DNA from: an uncultured Methylococcaceae bacterium
GTDB lineage: Bacteria > Pseudomonadota > Gammaproteobacteria > Methylococcales > Methylomonadaceae
DNA: 39,399 bases
Direction of reading: 5' to 3'
Assembly (NCBI GenBank): GCA_903908165.1
Contig: CAIVQX010000127.1
Coordinates: forward strand, 1 to 39,399
This document shows, one piece after another, positions 29,030 to 36,552 of the stretch (the first letter of the stretch is position 1; every line of letters begins with the position of its first letter). A program made the translations under genes and the position numbers. Below the pieces are notes generated by a model that saw only the letters and a list, made by a program, of their open reading frames with translations, did not search any database and was not told the DNA's origin.

Positions 29030-29031
29030 GC

Positions 29032-30540
29032 TTAACCTACTCTCATTTTTAATGCATCGATTACAACCTGACTGTCACTGAATGCCAGTTGTTCTCCATT
29101 AATTTCTTGATAACTTTCATGTCCTTTTCCTGCAACTAGGATGCAGTCATCATTAGAAGCTCTCGCTATTGCATTTTGAATTGCCAATGCCCTGTTTTGA
29201 ATCACTTCCACGTTATTTTTATAATTACATTCGTTTGAAACACCAAATCCAGATAAAATATCCTTTACTATATCCTGACCATTTTCAAAGCGTGGATTGT
29301 CATCGGTAACTATAATGTGATCAGCCCAGTGTTCTGCAAATGCCCCCATTTGAGAACGTTTACCTTTGTCCCTGTTGCCCCCACAGCCAAATACCAGCCA
29401 TAAATTCTGTTGGCAATGTTTTTTTAAGCTGGATAAAACTCTATTTAACGCATCAGGTGTATGTGCATAATCGACAAAAATCAATGGTTGACCATTACCG
29501 CCAAAACGCTCCATACGACCCTGAACGGGCTTTATCAACTGCAATTTATTAATTACATCTGTTATTGACACACCCATCGCCAACTGGACTGCGAGAACTG
29601 CCAATATGTTTTCGCTATTAAAGTCACCAAAAATAGGTACTTTTATATGCTGAATGGTATTTTGCCAGTGCATATCAAATTCAATACCATTCACTGTATG
29701 TAGAATATTTTTTGCATTTATACATTCACAGAAATCTTTAGTTTTACCTTGAATGCTGACACCCCAAATAGCAACTCCTTTTGGTATGGCTGCAATAATC
29801 TGTTCACTGTACATATCATCCAGATTGACTACTACAAAAGTCAGACCCGGCTTATTTAATAGTGTCAATTTGGCCTGCAGATAAGCTTCCATAGTTCCGT
29901 GATAATCCAAATGATCTCGACTAATATTTGTAAAAACGGCACCCTTAAAAATAACGCCATTAACTCTGTTCTGTGCTAACCCATGAGATGAAACTTCCAT
30001 CGCTACTATATTTTTCTTCTCGGTTAATAACTCAGCTAATATCCTTTGATTTTCCAGAGCATCAGGTGTGGTATTAAAAGTTTTATTCAGTTTTCCCCAT
30101 TCTCCCCAACCTAATGTACCGATTATTCCGCAATCGACTAACATTTGACTTAAAAACTGGCTGCAAGACGTTTTACCATTAGTTCCAGTGATACCAATTA
30201 CAGTTAAAAATCTTGAGGGGTCTCCATAATAGCGGGCAGCTATTTCGCCCAATTTCAAATTTAAATTATCTATTTCAATTATTGGCAGATAATTGGTCTG
30301 TTCAGCCATCTTCTTACCACCACCCGCTGGATCAAAAATAACTGCAACAGCCCCCCGAGTAAGCGCTTGATCTATATGGGACAACCCATGCTGTATAGAG
30401 CCTGCCAAAGCGATAAATAAATTACCGGGTACTACTTCTTGACTATTTAGAGCTAGCCCCGTTACCGACTGATTGGCGAGCGCCTCCAAACTTGAATGTG
30501 ATAAACTTATAAATCCATCTAATAAATCATTAAGTTTCAT
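29032..30540 (-). CDS. murE: UDP-MurNAc-tripeptide synthetase MurE (meso-DAP type)
   Basis: Cytosolic Mur ligase adding the third stem residue. The P-loop GTNGKTS is at residues 119-125, the carbamylated-lysine region MEAYLQAKLTLL is present, and DNPR at 414-417 (E. coli 413-416) shows that meso-diaminopimelate, not lysine, is the substrate. This fits a Gram-negative wall. The 502-residue length is normal. It lies ten bases after ftsI and two bases before murF. Confidence 0.98.
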   Translation of the reverse strand: MKLNDLLDGFISLSHSSLEALANQSVTGLALNSQEVVPGNLFIALAGSIQHGLSHIDQALTRGAVAVIFDPAGGGKKMAEQTNYLPIIEIDNLNLKLGEIAARYYGDPSRFLTVIGITGTNGKTSCSQFLSQMLVDCGIIGTLGWGEWGKLNKTFNTTPDALENQRILAELLTEKKNIVAMEVSSHGLAQNRVNGVIFKGAVFTNISRDHLDYHGTMEAYLQAKLTLLNKPGLTFVVVNLDDMYSEQIIAAIPKGVAIWGVSIQGKTKDFCECINAKNILHTVNGIEFDMHWQNTIQHIKVPIFGDFNSENILAVLAVQLAMGVSITDVINKLQLIKPVQGRMERFGGNGQPLIFVDYAHTPDALNRVLSSLKKHCQQNLWLVFGCGGNRDKGKRSQMGAFAEHWADHIIVTDDNPRFENGQDIVKDILSGFGVSNECNYKNNVEVIQNRALAIQNAIARASNDDCILVAGKGHESYQEINGEQLAFSDSQVVIDALKMRVG

Positions 30541-30550
30541 TAGCTGCGTA

Positions 30551-32278
30551 TTAAGGGTTATTCTGTGTTAATAAAACAGGCATTGTTTCTTTCTGATCAG
30601 GAGCAACCTCTAATATTCTCAGTGCTCCCGCCATCACTTTAGAAAATACTGGGGCTGATACCAAACCACCGTAATACTGCCCTGCCGAAGGCTCATCAAT
30701 CATAACAACAATAATTAAACGTGGATCATTAGCAGGTGCCATTCCCGCAAACACAGCAAAATAACTTTTCTCTGTGTAGCCTCCGGAACCCGCCTTTTTA
30801 ACAGTTCCCGTTTTACCTGCTGCACTATAGCCATCTACTCTGGCTTCATAAGCGGTACCCTCTTTCGTGAGAACGGTTTCCATCATTTTTCTGACGCTTT
30901 TAGCATTTTTTGCTGAAAATACTCGAACCGCATCATCATCTTCCTCACGTTTTAGTAAGCTTACTGAATGTAAAACCCCATCATCTGCGAGCGCAGTATA
31001 TGCTCTTGCAAGTTGCAGAGCTGAACCGCTCAGGCCATAACCAAACGATAGTGTCGCTCGATCAAATTCACGCCACCTTTTATAATCCAGCATTGATCCA
31101 GTCGCTTCCCCTGGAAAACCTGCGCCCGCTGAAACCCCAAAACCAAGACGGTGATAAATACCCCAAAGATATTTGGGCGGCATTTTTAATGCCATCATAC
31201 TTACAGCAACATTACTGGATTTTTTTATGACATGTGTTAAATCCAAAGTACCGTAATTATGTACATCTTTAACCGTATTACGTCCGATCTGGTAAGTCCC
31301 TGACGTAACAAACATTGAGCTAGGTGTGACATAACCGCCATCTAACGCAGCAGCAACCACAAAAGGCTTAACCGTCGAGCCCGGCTCAAATACATCTGTA
31401 AGCGCTCTGTTCCTGTATAAACTTTCTTTTAAGTTACTTCTGGTATTTGGGTTAAAAGAAGGCTGGTTTACAGCAGCCAAAACCTCTCCATTTTTAGCAT
31501 CCAATACCACTAATGCACCTGACTTTGCTTTATTCAAATCCACAGCTAACTTAAGCTCTCGATAAGCTAAATATTGAATACGCTGATCAATACTTAACTC
31601 AAGATTTCTTCCTGAAACAGGTTCTTTTATATTCTCTATATCTTCAATAATTCGTCGCTGCCCGTCTCTAATGACTCGCTTACTTCCTGTAGTACCCTTT
31701 AACAGGTTTTCATATCCAGACTCCATCCCTGCTTGGCCGATGTCATCAACATTTGTAAATCCAACTATATGAGCAGAGACACCACCGGTAGGATAAAAGC
31801 GTTTAAACTCACGCTCAAAATAGACGCCTTGAAGTTTTAATTCTTTAATTTTATCGCCAAGCTGGGGATTAACCCGACGAGCGATGTACAGAAATTGTCT
31901 ATGTAAATCTTCTTTTATAAGCTCAGTCAGCTTACCGACAGGTAAATTCAATAGTTTTTCTACAACTCTAATTTGGTCTTCTTTTGCATGTTTAAGTTCT
32001 CTTGGATTTATCCAAATAGATTCAACTGGGGTACTGATTGCAAGAGGATCACCATTTCTGTCAATGATCATGCCCCTATATGCAGATACAGAGACATCAT
32101 CTACCTGCCTCAAATCCCCTTGATGCTTAAGGAATTTTTTGCTTATAACTTGAAGATCAATAGCTCTCCCCACTAATAGCAGCATGCAAAACAACATAAA
32201 AATTAGCAAAAACTTTCTCCTTTCAGAAAAATTAGTTGTTAATCGCTTTGCCGTTTGTCTTGCTCGAAAATCTAACAT
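30551..32278 (-). CDS. ftsI: Septal transpeptidase FtsI (PBP3)
   Basis: Class B penicillin-binding protein that cross-links septal peptidoglycan with FtsW. The 575 residues consist of a short cytoplasmic part, one membrane segment (FLLIFMLFCMLLLVGRAIDL, about 23-42), a pedestal domain beginning with RGMIIDRNGDPLA, and the transpeptidase domain. Active-site motifs: S301-TV-K304 (EPGSTVKPF), S353-S-N355 (KKSSNVAVS) and K488-TG (AGKTGT). Its ATG directly follows the ftsL TAA, giving a TAAATG junction. Length and motifs match E. coli FtsI (588). Confidence 0.98.
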   Translation of the reverse strand: MLDFRARQTAKRLTTNFSERRKFLLIFMLFCMLLLVGRAIDLQVISKKFLKHQGDLRQVDDVSVSAYRGMIIDRNGDPLAISTPVESIWINPRELKHAKEDQIRVVEKLLNLPVGKLTELIKEDLHRQFLYIARRVNPQLGDKIKELKLQGVYFEREFKRFYPTGGVSAHIVGFTNVDDIGQAGMESGYENLLKGTTGSKRVIRDGQRRIIEDIENIKEPVSGRNLELSIDQRIQYLAYRELKLAVDLNKAKSGALVVLDAKNGEVLAAVNQPSFNPNTRSNLKESLYRNRALTDVFEPGSTVKPFVVAAALDGGYVTPSSMFVTSGTYQIGRNTVKDVHNYGTLDLTHVIKKSSNVAVSMMALKMPPKYLWGIYHRLGFGVSAGAGFPGEATGSMLDYKRWREFDRATLSFGYGLSGSALQLARAYTALADDGVLHSVSLLKREEDDDAVRVFSAKNAKSVRKMMETVLTKEGTAYEARVDGYSAAGKTGTVKKAGSGGYTEKSYFAVFAGMAPANDPRLIIVVMIDEPSAGQYYGGLVSAPVFSKVMAGALRILEVAPDQKETMPVLLTQNNP

Positions 32279-32545
32279 TTACGGCTTTATATAAATTATT
32301 TTTTCTCGTAATGGCATTATTAGCTTTAATTCCTCCTGAGCCTTTAATTCCACTCGATTCTGTTCTGCCAACATCATTAATTCCAATTGCATCTGCCCCC
32401 ATTGGATTTCATACTGATCCAGCGCCCTTTCTTGTTTCTGTATCTCAATAAACATTAATCGTGAATAGTATTTACTATAAATAACGGCTAAAGCAGTTAA
32501 TAAAAGAACTATGCCTGCGAGACTTAAAAGCCGATTTGTGATCAC
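32279..32545 (-). CDS. ftsL: Cell division protein FtsL
   Basis: Small bitopic membrane protein of the FtsQLB complex, 88 residues. After a very short N-terminus there is one membrane segment (LLSLAGIVLLLTALAVIYS, about 6-24), then an amphipathic coiled-coil region (EIQKQERALDQYEIQWGQMQ, about 34-53). It starts with GTG immediately after the rsmH TAA (TAAGTG), and no strong Shine-Dalgarno is seen, so expression probably depends on coupling. Identification rests on size, topology and position, since FtsL is poorly conserved. Confidence 0.88.
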   Translation of the reverse strand: MITNRLLSLAGIVLLLTALAVIYSKYYSRLMFIEIQKQERALDQYEIQWGQMQLELMMLAEQNRVELKAQEELKLIMPLREKIIYIKP

Positions 32546-33478
32546 TTAAATTTTCTCGGCTACTCGCATAACAGCACTCCTGGCCCTTGGGTTTTGCTTA
32601 ATTTCTTGCGCATCCGCTTTTATGGCCTTATTTATTTTCTGTAAAATACCCTTTTGAATATCAACTTCCTTTATAGGCAATTTCCCAGGATTATGCTTGG
32701 CGCCTGACTCATCCCTAATAAAACGCTTTACGATCCTATCTTCCAAAGAATGGAAAGAAATAACAACCAATCGTCCACCTGATTTCAAAACCTGAGAGGA
32801 CCGCTGTAGAGCATCTTTCAATTCGTCTAACTCCCTATTGATTTCAATGCGTATTGCTTGAAACGTTCGAGTTGCAGGGTGCTTGTGCCTCTCTTTAAAT
32901 GGAATCACTTCTGTAATCAGATCTGCAAGCTGCTTAGTTGTTATAATCGGTGATGCGTCTCTTTTTTCTAAAATTGCACCAGCTATTCGACGCGCATATC
33001 TCTCTTCACCGTATTCAAACAAGATCTTAACCAGATGTGCCTCGTCAACACTCGCCAGCCAATGTGCTGCTGAAACATCAGAACTTGCATCCATTCTCAT
33101 ATCCAGAGGACCATCCCTTAAAAAACTGAAGCCTCGCTCTGGATTGTCAAGCTGAGGCGAAGAAACGCCTAAATCCATCAAAATTCCATCAATTTTTCCT
33201 ACCATATTTGCATTTTCAACAATAGCTTCTATTTGTGAAAAACAACTATGTTTCAAAGCGACACGTGAATCTATCAACATGGCTTTTGCACATTCAGATT
33301 TAAATGCCTCAGCATCCCGATCTAAAGATATCAATCGGCCATTTGGGCCTAACAAATCTAAAATACCCTGACTATGCCCACCTCTTCCAAAGGTGCAATC
33401 TATATAAACACCATCTTCTTTAATGGCTAAGTATTGCAGCGCTTCTGCATACATAACGGGCAAGTGCTCCACTACCAA
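32546..33478 (-). CDS. rsmH: 16S rRNA m4C1402 methyltransferase RsmH
   Basis: SAM-dependent methyltransferase (older name MraW) acting on N4 of C1402 in 16S rRNA. The 310 residues begin HLPVMYAEALQYL, with the SAM motif YIDCTFGRGGHSQGIL near residues 25-40, DGILMDLGVSSPQLD, FSFLRDGPLDMRMD and near the end VVISFHSLEDRIVKRF. It is ten bases after mraZ and immediately before ftsL, the standard dcw order. Confidence 0.98.
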   Translation of the reverse strand: MVVEHLPVMYAEALQYLAIKEDGVYIDCTFGRGGHSQGILDLLGPNGRLISLDRDAEAFKSECAKAMLIDSRVALKHSCFSQIEAIVENANMVGKIDGILMDLGVSSPQLDNPERGFSFLRDGPLDMRMDASSDVSAAHWLASVDEAHLVKILFEYGEERYARRIAGAILEKRDASPIITTKQLADLITEVIPFKERHKHPATRTFQAIRIEINRELDELKDALQRSSQVLKSGGRLVVISFHSLEDRIVKRFIRDESGAKHNPGKLPIKEVDIQKGILQKINKAIKADAQEIKQNPRARSAVMRVAEKI

Positions 33479-33488
33479 AACTCCCGTA

Positions 33489-33956
33489 TTAGAAGGATAA
33501 AATACCTAATTCTTCAAGACCTTCACTATCATCTCCATCCAACCATTCTTTTTCTTTGGCTGTCCAAGCATCTTCATTCCATATTTCGAACTTATTAAGC
33601 TGCCCAACTAGAACAATTTTCTTATCCATAGTGGCAAATTTTCTGAGTTTTTCTGGCAATAACAACCGACCTTGTGCATCCATTTCACATTCAGAGGCAT
33701 TTCCTATTACAAACCGCCTTAACTTGCCTGCCATTTTATTTAAAGTAGGCAATTTACTGATCGTTTGCTCGAGCTTTTCCCATTCAGGCAATGGATAAAG
33801 CCATAAGCAACCATTTTCACCAATACATCTCTCGTCCACGGCAACAGTTACAATCATTTGACGCTCGCAACAATCTTGCAATTCTTCTCGATATCGAGTT
33901 GGAATAGCAAGACGCCCTTTATCGTCTAAATTTATTGAACTGATTCCTCGGAACAA
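33489..33956 (-). CDS. mraZ: Transcriptional regulator MraZ
   Basis: AbrB-fold DNA-binding protein that forms a ring-shaped oligomer and represses the dcw operon. It contains two SpoVT/AbrB repeats, each with a DxxxR motif: DDKGRLAIPTRYR near the start and DAQGRLLLPEKLR near residue 80. The start is taken as TTG at 33956, giving FRGISSINLDDKGRL directly after the initiator as in E. coli (MFRG...), with a TTTGGAG Shine-Dalgarno six bases upstream. The alternative TTG at 33968 lies inside that Shine-Dalgarno. From 33956 the protein has 155 residues, close to 152 in E. coli. MraZ-type boxes and promoters lie just upstream. Confidence 0.95.
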   Translation of the reverse strand: MFRGISSINLDDKGRLAIPTRYREELQDCCERQMIVTVAVDERCIGENGCLWLYPLPEWEKLEQTISKLPTLNKMAGKLRRFVIGNASECEMDAQGRLLLPEKLRKFATMDKKIVLVGQLNKFEIWNEDAWTAKEKEWLDGDDSEGLEELGILSF

Positions 33957-33983
33957 GGCTGACTCCAAATAACATCAAAAAAA

Positions 33984-34010
33984 ACCACTTTACACCACTT
34001 TTTACCACTT
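33984..34010 (-). promoter_or_regulatory. Array of three MraZ-type boxes
   Basis: On the minus strand AAGTGGT occurs three times with an exact 10-bp period (plus-strand ACCACTT at 33984-33990, 33994-34000 and 34004-34010). MraZ is known to bind short direct repeats at 10-bp spacing in front of mraZ, TGGG-based in E. coli and AAAGTG-based in Mycoplasma. The array begins right after the predicted start point of promoter P1, a position that fits repression. Confidence 0.8.
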
Positions 34011-34017
34011 AGATGGC

Positions 34018-34046
34018 ACTATAGATTCCAATTTCCTCTGAGTCAA
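34018..34046 (-). promoter_or_regulatory. mraZ promoter P1
   Basis: TTGACT (34046-34041), 17-bp spacer, TATAGT (34023-34018) on the minus strand. Its start point would fall near 34011, directly next to the MraZ-type boxes, about 55 bases before the mraZ TTG. Confidence 0.7.
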
Positions 34047-34053
34047 GGACGAA

Positions 34054-34081
34054 TTTATATAAACTCTTTCTTTTTTGACAA
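34054..34081 (-). promoter_or_regulatory. mraZ promoter P2, tandem and upstream
   Basis: TTGTCA (34081-34076), 16-bp spacer, TATAAA (34059-34054) on the minus strand. Its start point would lie near 34047, at the -35 box of P1, so the two promoters could interfere or respond to different conditions. Confidence 0.5.
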
Positions 34082-34118
34082 TGACTTACGTCACTTTTTA
34101 AGGGGGCTAATACATTGG

Positions 34119-34147
34119 AAAACATGGCAATATAAATTACATGTTTT
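34119..34147. repeat. Inverted repeat AAAACATG / CATGTTTT
   Basis: Perfect 8-bp arms (34119-34126 and 34140-34147) around a 13-base spacer, between rnpB and the mraZ promoters. On either strand only four T follow or end the arm, so it is a weak terminator candidate for read-through from rnpB, or a protein site. Confidence 0.4.
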
Positions 34148-34155
34148 ATCATATG

Positions 34156-34187
34156 GTTAATTAACATATCTAAGAAAGTTAATTAAC
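34156..34187. repeat. Two GTTAATTAAC palindromes, 22 bp apart
   Basis: The perfect 10-bp palindrome GTTAATTAAC occurs at 34156-34165 and again at 34178-34187, a start-to-start distance of 22 bp, about two helical turns. It resembles a double operator on one DNA face. The bound protein is unknown. The remaining noncoding sequence between rnpB and mraZ (34188-34333) shows no gene I can support. Confidence 0.45.
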
Positions 34188-34333
34188 TATGAAGGGTGGT
34201 ATTGCATTGATTCTAAAAAAGGAAAATAGAGTAACAAAGAAAATATTTGTCGCACTAGTTATCTTGTGACAGGTGGACAAACTAAATGATGCTGGTGATC
34301 ATTAATCAGTAAGAATATAAGCGATAAATTAAA

Positions 34334-34687
34334 GAAAGAGTTAGCCTGTAAGCCGGGTTCTGTCGAGAACAGTCATTCATCTAGGCTACAAGTCACCCTG
34401 CAGCTCAAGCAATCTACCCAGGAACCGCGCGGGCCACGCGTCTGTCCCTCTATTTGATCTTGCTCCGGGTGGGGTTTACCATGCCACTTCTGTTACCAGT
34501 TGCGCGGTGCGCTCTTACCGCACCTTTTCACCCTTACCTGTCATAATAACAGGCGGTTTATTTTCTGCGGCACTTTCCGTAGGCTCACGCCTCCCAGGTG
34601 TTACCTGGCACCCTGCCCAGTGGAGCCCGGACTTTCCTCCGCTTTATCAGTTACGATAAAACAGCGACTGCTCAGCCAACTCTCTCA
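34334..34687 (-). ncRNA. rnpB: RNase P RNA, bacterial class A
   Basis: Catalytic RNA that trims the 5' leaders of tRNA precursors. On the minus strand the RNA begins GAGAGAGTTGGCTGAGCAG and contains the conserved GCGGAGGAAAGTCCGGGC, the ACAGAA element, GGTAAACCCCACCCGG and the 3' region GACAGAACCCGGCTTACAGG. The ends pair to form a 13-bp P1 helix (GAGAGAGTTGGCT with AGGCTAACTCTTTC), which sets the limits. Length is about 350 nt. The rnpB-mraZ linkage is common in gammaproteobacteria. No protein-coding frame across this region should be annotated. Confidence 0.97.
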
Positions 34688-34693
34688 AGGATT

Positions 34694-34723
34694 AGTATAC
34701 TGTATTCAGCATACCAACTCCAA
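34694..34723 (-). promoter_or_regulatory. rnpB promoter
   Basis: TATACT (34699-34694) lies seven bases before the inferred 5' end of the RNA; TTGGAG (34723-34718) is 18 bp further upstream. The fit to the RNA start makes the -10 more certain than the -35. Confidence 0.6.
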
Positions 34724-34802
34724 TTTTCCAATGGGATCAAAGATGATTTGAATTTAACTTAGCCCACTAAATTAATTTATATTCTTAATTTTTGAAAAAA
34801 GA

Positions 34803-35711
34803 CTATCTTAAATTAAATTTTATTTGTTTGGCTGCCAATTGTAATTCCTCGATAAAATGCTGACTGTATAATGGTAAATAATTATGTCTTAAATAAGCTA
34901 TTTTAGTTCTTGAGCTAGAAATGAGGTGAGACAAATTTCTTGATACTAAATCCATATCAGTTAATGGATCGTATGCCATTCCAGTAATAAGGCCCACACC
35001 TAAACCTAATCGAACATAGGTTTTTATCACATCAGAATCTGCCGCAGCTAAAACAATATCAAGCTCGAACTCCTTATTTTTAAAAGCGCTTTCAATATTA
35101 GATCTACCTGTATAGCCAAAGTTATAAGTTAGAATGGGGAATTGAGCAAGTCGCTCAAGAGAAATGTCACCTTGACTAAGTGGATGTTGCAGGGGAGCTA
35201 CAAGCACATGATCCCAAGTGTAACAATTTTCAATAACAAGATCAGCGACCTCATCAACCTTTTCTGTACAAATAGCTATATCAGCTTTTCTTGCATGCAA
35301 CTGATCTATCAGTTGTTCTGGTGAAGCTTGCACTATATAGATGCTAACACCAGGGTATTTCTCTCTAAACCGACTAATAGGTGTCGGTAAAAAATATTTG
35401 GCCTGCGCATGGGTAGTCGCAATGTGAAGAGTACCCTTATTACTATCAAGAAAGTCAGCGGCAATATTTTGAATATTAGTTTTAGCCCTCGTAATAACGG
35501 CAACTTCATCCATTATACGCACTCCAAGAGACGTCATACCTACCAGCTTTTTACCCTGCCGTTCAAATAAAGGTGAGCCCAGCTCGGCCTCAAAAAGATG
35601 TAATTGTCGACTCACAGCCGATTGAACAATGTGCATCTTTTCTGCAGCTTTTGAAAGATTCAATTCCGTTTCCTGAAGTATCCGTAGTAATTCAACTTGA
35701 CTCATATTCAT
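34803..35711 (-). CDS. LysR-family regulator, CysB/Cbl type
   Basis: Transcription factor of 302 residues with an N-terminal helix-turn-helix (LSKAAEKMHIVQSAVSRQL, about 18-36) and an effector-binding domain that is CysB-like: TLHIATTHAQAKYFLPTPI, then FREKYPGVSIYIVQASPEQL. CysB sees O-acetylserine/N-acetylserine and controls sulfur assimilation; Cbl relatives control sulfonate use. The ligand of this protein cannot be read from sequence. It is transcribed away from the DUF4242-SBP56 pair across a dyad-rich 487-bp region, so regulation of these sulfur-related genes is a reasonable inference. Two ATG codons (35711 and 35705) are possible starts; neither has a strong Shine-Dalgarno. Confidence 0.88.
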   Translation of the reverse strand: MNMSQVELLRILQETELNLSKAAEKMHIVQSAVSRQLHLFEAELGSPLFERQGKKLVGMTSLGVRIMDEVAVITRAKTNIQNIAADFLDSNKGTLHIATTHAQAKYFLPTPISRFREKYPGVSIYIVQASPEQLIDQLHARKADIAICTEKVDEVADLVIENCYTWDHVLVAPLQHPLSQGDISLERLAQFPILTYNFGYTGRSNIESAFKNKEFELDIVLAAADSDVIKTYVRLGLGVGLITGMAYDPLTDMDLVSRNLSHLISSSRTKIAYLRHNYLPLYSQHFIEELQLAAKQIKFNLR

Positions 35712-35836
35712 AACTTGGGATGATCCTTTATCAAAATTTAAACAACATCTTTTAAGCCATTGAAAAAATATATGTCACTAATAGGCTACGAAAAGGCGTC
35801 TTTGATCTAGCTCATTATTTCTCTAATAGACCCAAC

Positions 35837-35858
35837 ATACTGACTGAGACTCCAGTAT
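35837..35858. promoter_or_regulatory. Dyad resembling a LysR-type site
   Basis: ATACTG (35837-35842) and CAGTAT (35853-35858) form a perfect inverted repeat with a 10-base spacer, near the LysR T-N11-A spacing. It lies about 126 bp upstream of the CysB-like start codon and could serve autoregulation. Confidence 0.35.
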
Positions 35859-36116
35859 TGATATCAAATCAAAATACTTAACCTACCAATAAATAGCCTT
35901 TACATTGTATCAAATCGACATCCAATACAGCTAAGAGAGTAATCACCCATCCAACTATCTAATAAGCTTGATACTCGATGCTAAAATTAAATTCTCTTTG
36001 ACAAAACAAGACAACCAATCATATTATCTTGAAATAAAAAATATCCCAAAAAACAATCAACAAGGATGAAGATTGAACAATCATCCAAACCTATTAAGCA
36101 GTGTTGTGATAATTTA

Positions 36117-36151
36117 TTGGGTGATTTTTTACACCCAAATGAGAATATAAT
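36117..36151 (+). promoter_or_regulatory. Dyad and -10 box ahead of the DUF4242 gene
   Basis: TTGGGTG (36117-36123) and CACCCAA (36132-36138) form a perfect 7-bp inverted repeat around an A/T spacer. TATAAT follows at 36146-36151, 47 bp before the start codon. The dyad covers where the -35 element should be, and no good -35 is seen, which suggests an activator site or, if repressed, an operator. Confidence 0.45.
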
Positions 36152-36198
36152 ATTTTAAGAAAATCAATAACTTTTAACCTAACCCTAGAGGTATTACC

Positions 36199-36474
36199 AT
36201 GCCAAAATATATTATCGAACGTGAAATCCCCGGTGCTGGCTCATTAACTGATCAGGATCTGCAAGGCATATCACAAAAATCCTGCGGCATCCTGAATGAA
36301 ATGGGACCAAAGATTCAATGGGTAGAAAGCTATGTGACCGATGATAAGGTCTACTGTATCTATATCGCACCTAATGAAGCCACAGTAAAAGCGCATGCTG
36401 AACAAGGTGGATTTCCTGCCAATCGTATTTCCCAAATTAAAACCATGATTGATCCAACTACTGCCGAAAGCTGA
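36199..36474 (+). CDS. DUF4242 small protein (SCO4226-like nickel-binding family)
   Basis: Protein of 91 residues recognised as DUF4242: the YIIEREIPGAGSLT start, WVESYVTDDKVYCIYIAPNE in the middle and VKAHAEQGGFP near the end. Members form a ferredoxin-like dimer; the Streptomyces SCO4226 protein binds nickel, but a general function is not established. Cysteines at 29 and 53 and a histidine at 66 are possible ligands. It has no signal peptide. An AGAGGT Shine-Dalgarno sits seven bases before the ATG. It is followed after 78 bp (72 to the first possible ATG) by the SBP56 gene on the same strand. Confidence 0.85.
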   Translation: MPKYIIEREIPGAGSLTDQDLQGISQKSCGILNEMGPKIQWVESYVTDDKVYCIYIAPNEATVKAHAEQGGFPANRISQIKTMIDPTTAES

Positions 36475-36518
36475 GCGTATCAATCCCAAATATCGGCATT
36501 ATGAATCCTGGTATTTGT

Positions 36519-36536
36519 ATAATTATAATTATAATT
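36519..36536 (+). repeat. Three tandem ATAATT units ahead of the SBP56 gene
   Basis: ATAATT is repeated three times without interruption, and the run contains overlapping TATAAT-like hexamers 17-35 bp before the SBP56 start. It may be an UP-like or -10-rich element, or a variable short repeat that changes expression; neither is shown. Confidence 0.4.
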
Positions 36537-36552
36537 AATAGAGGAAATGAGG

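Larger units (their letters stand above)
35712..36198. other. Divergent intergenic region, regulator / DUF4242-SBP56
   Basis: No gene seen in 487 bp. Contents: a dyad at 35837-35858 followed directly by the palindrome TTGATATCAA (35858-35867), a bulged inverted repeat at 36064-36086 (GGAT and GATTG against CAATC and ATCC), a perfect 7-bp dyad at 36117-36138, and a TATAAT at 36146-36151 without a good -35. This is what an activator-dependent promoter would look like. Confidence 0.5.

Noticed and set aside
34189-34269. Short frame of 26 codons starting MKGGIALILKK between rnpB and mraZ
   Set aside because: No Shine-Dalgarno and no recognisable family; the start overlaps the palindromic repeat. 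Kept only as a note.
34500-34751. 83-residue open frame on the plus strand
   Set aside because: It lies antisense to rnpB; the RNase P RNA motifs and P1 helix explain this sequence.
36547-36549. Upstream ATG as start of the SBP56 gene
   Set aside because: Only two bases separate it from the GAGG; the ATG at 36553 has GAGGAA at proper spacing and gives a normal signal peptide.
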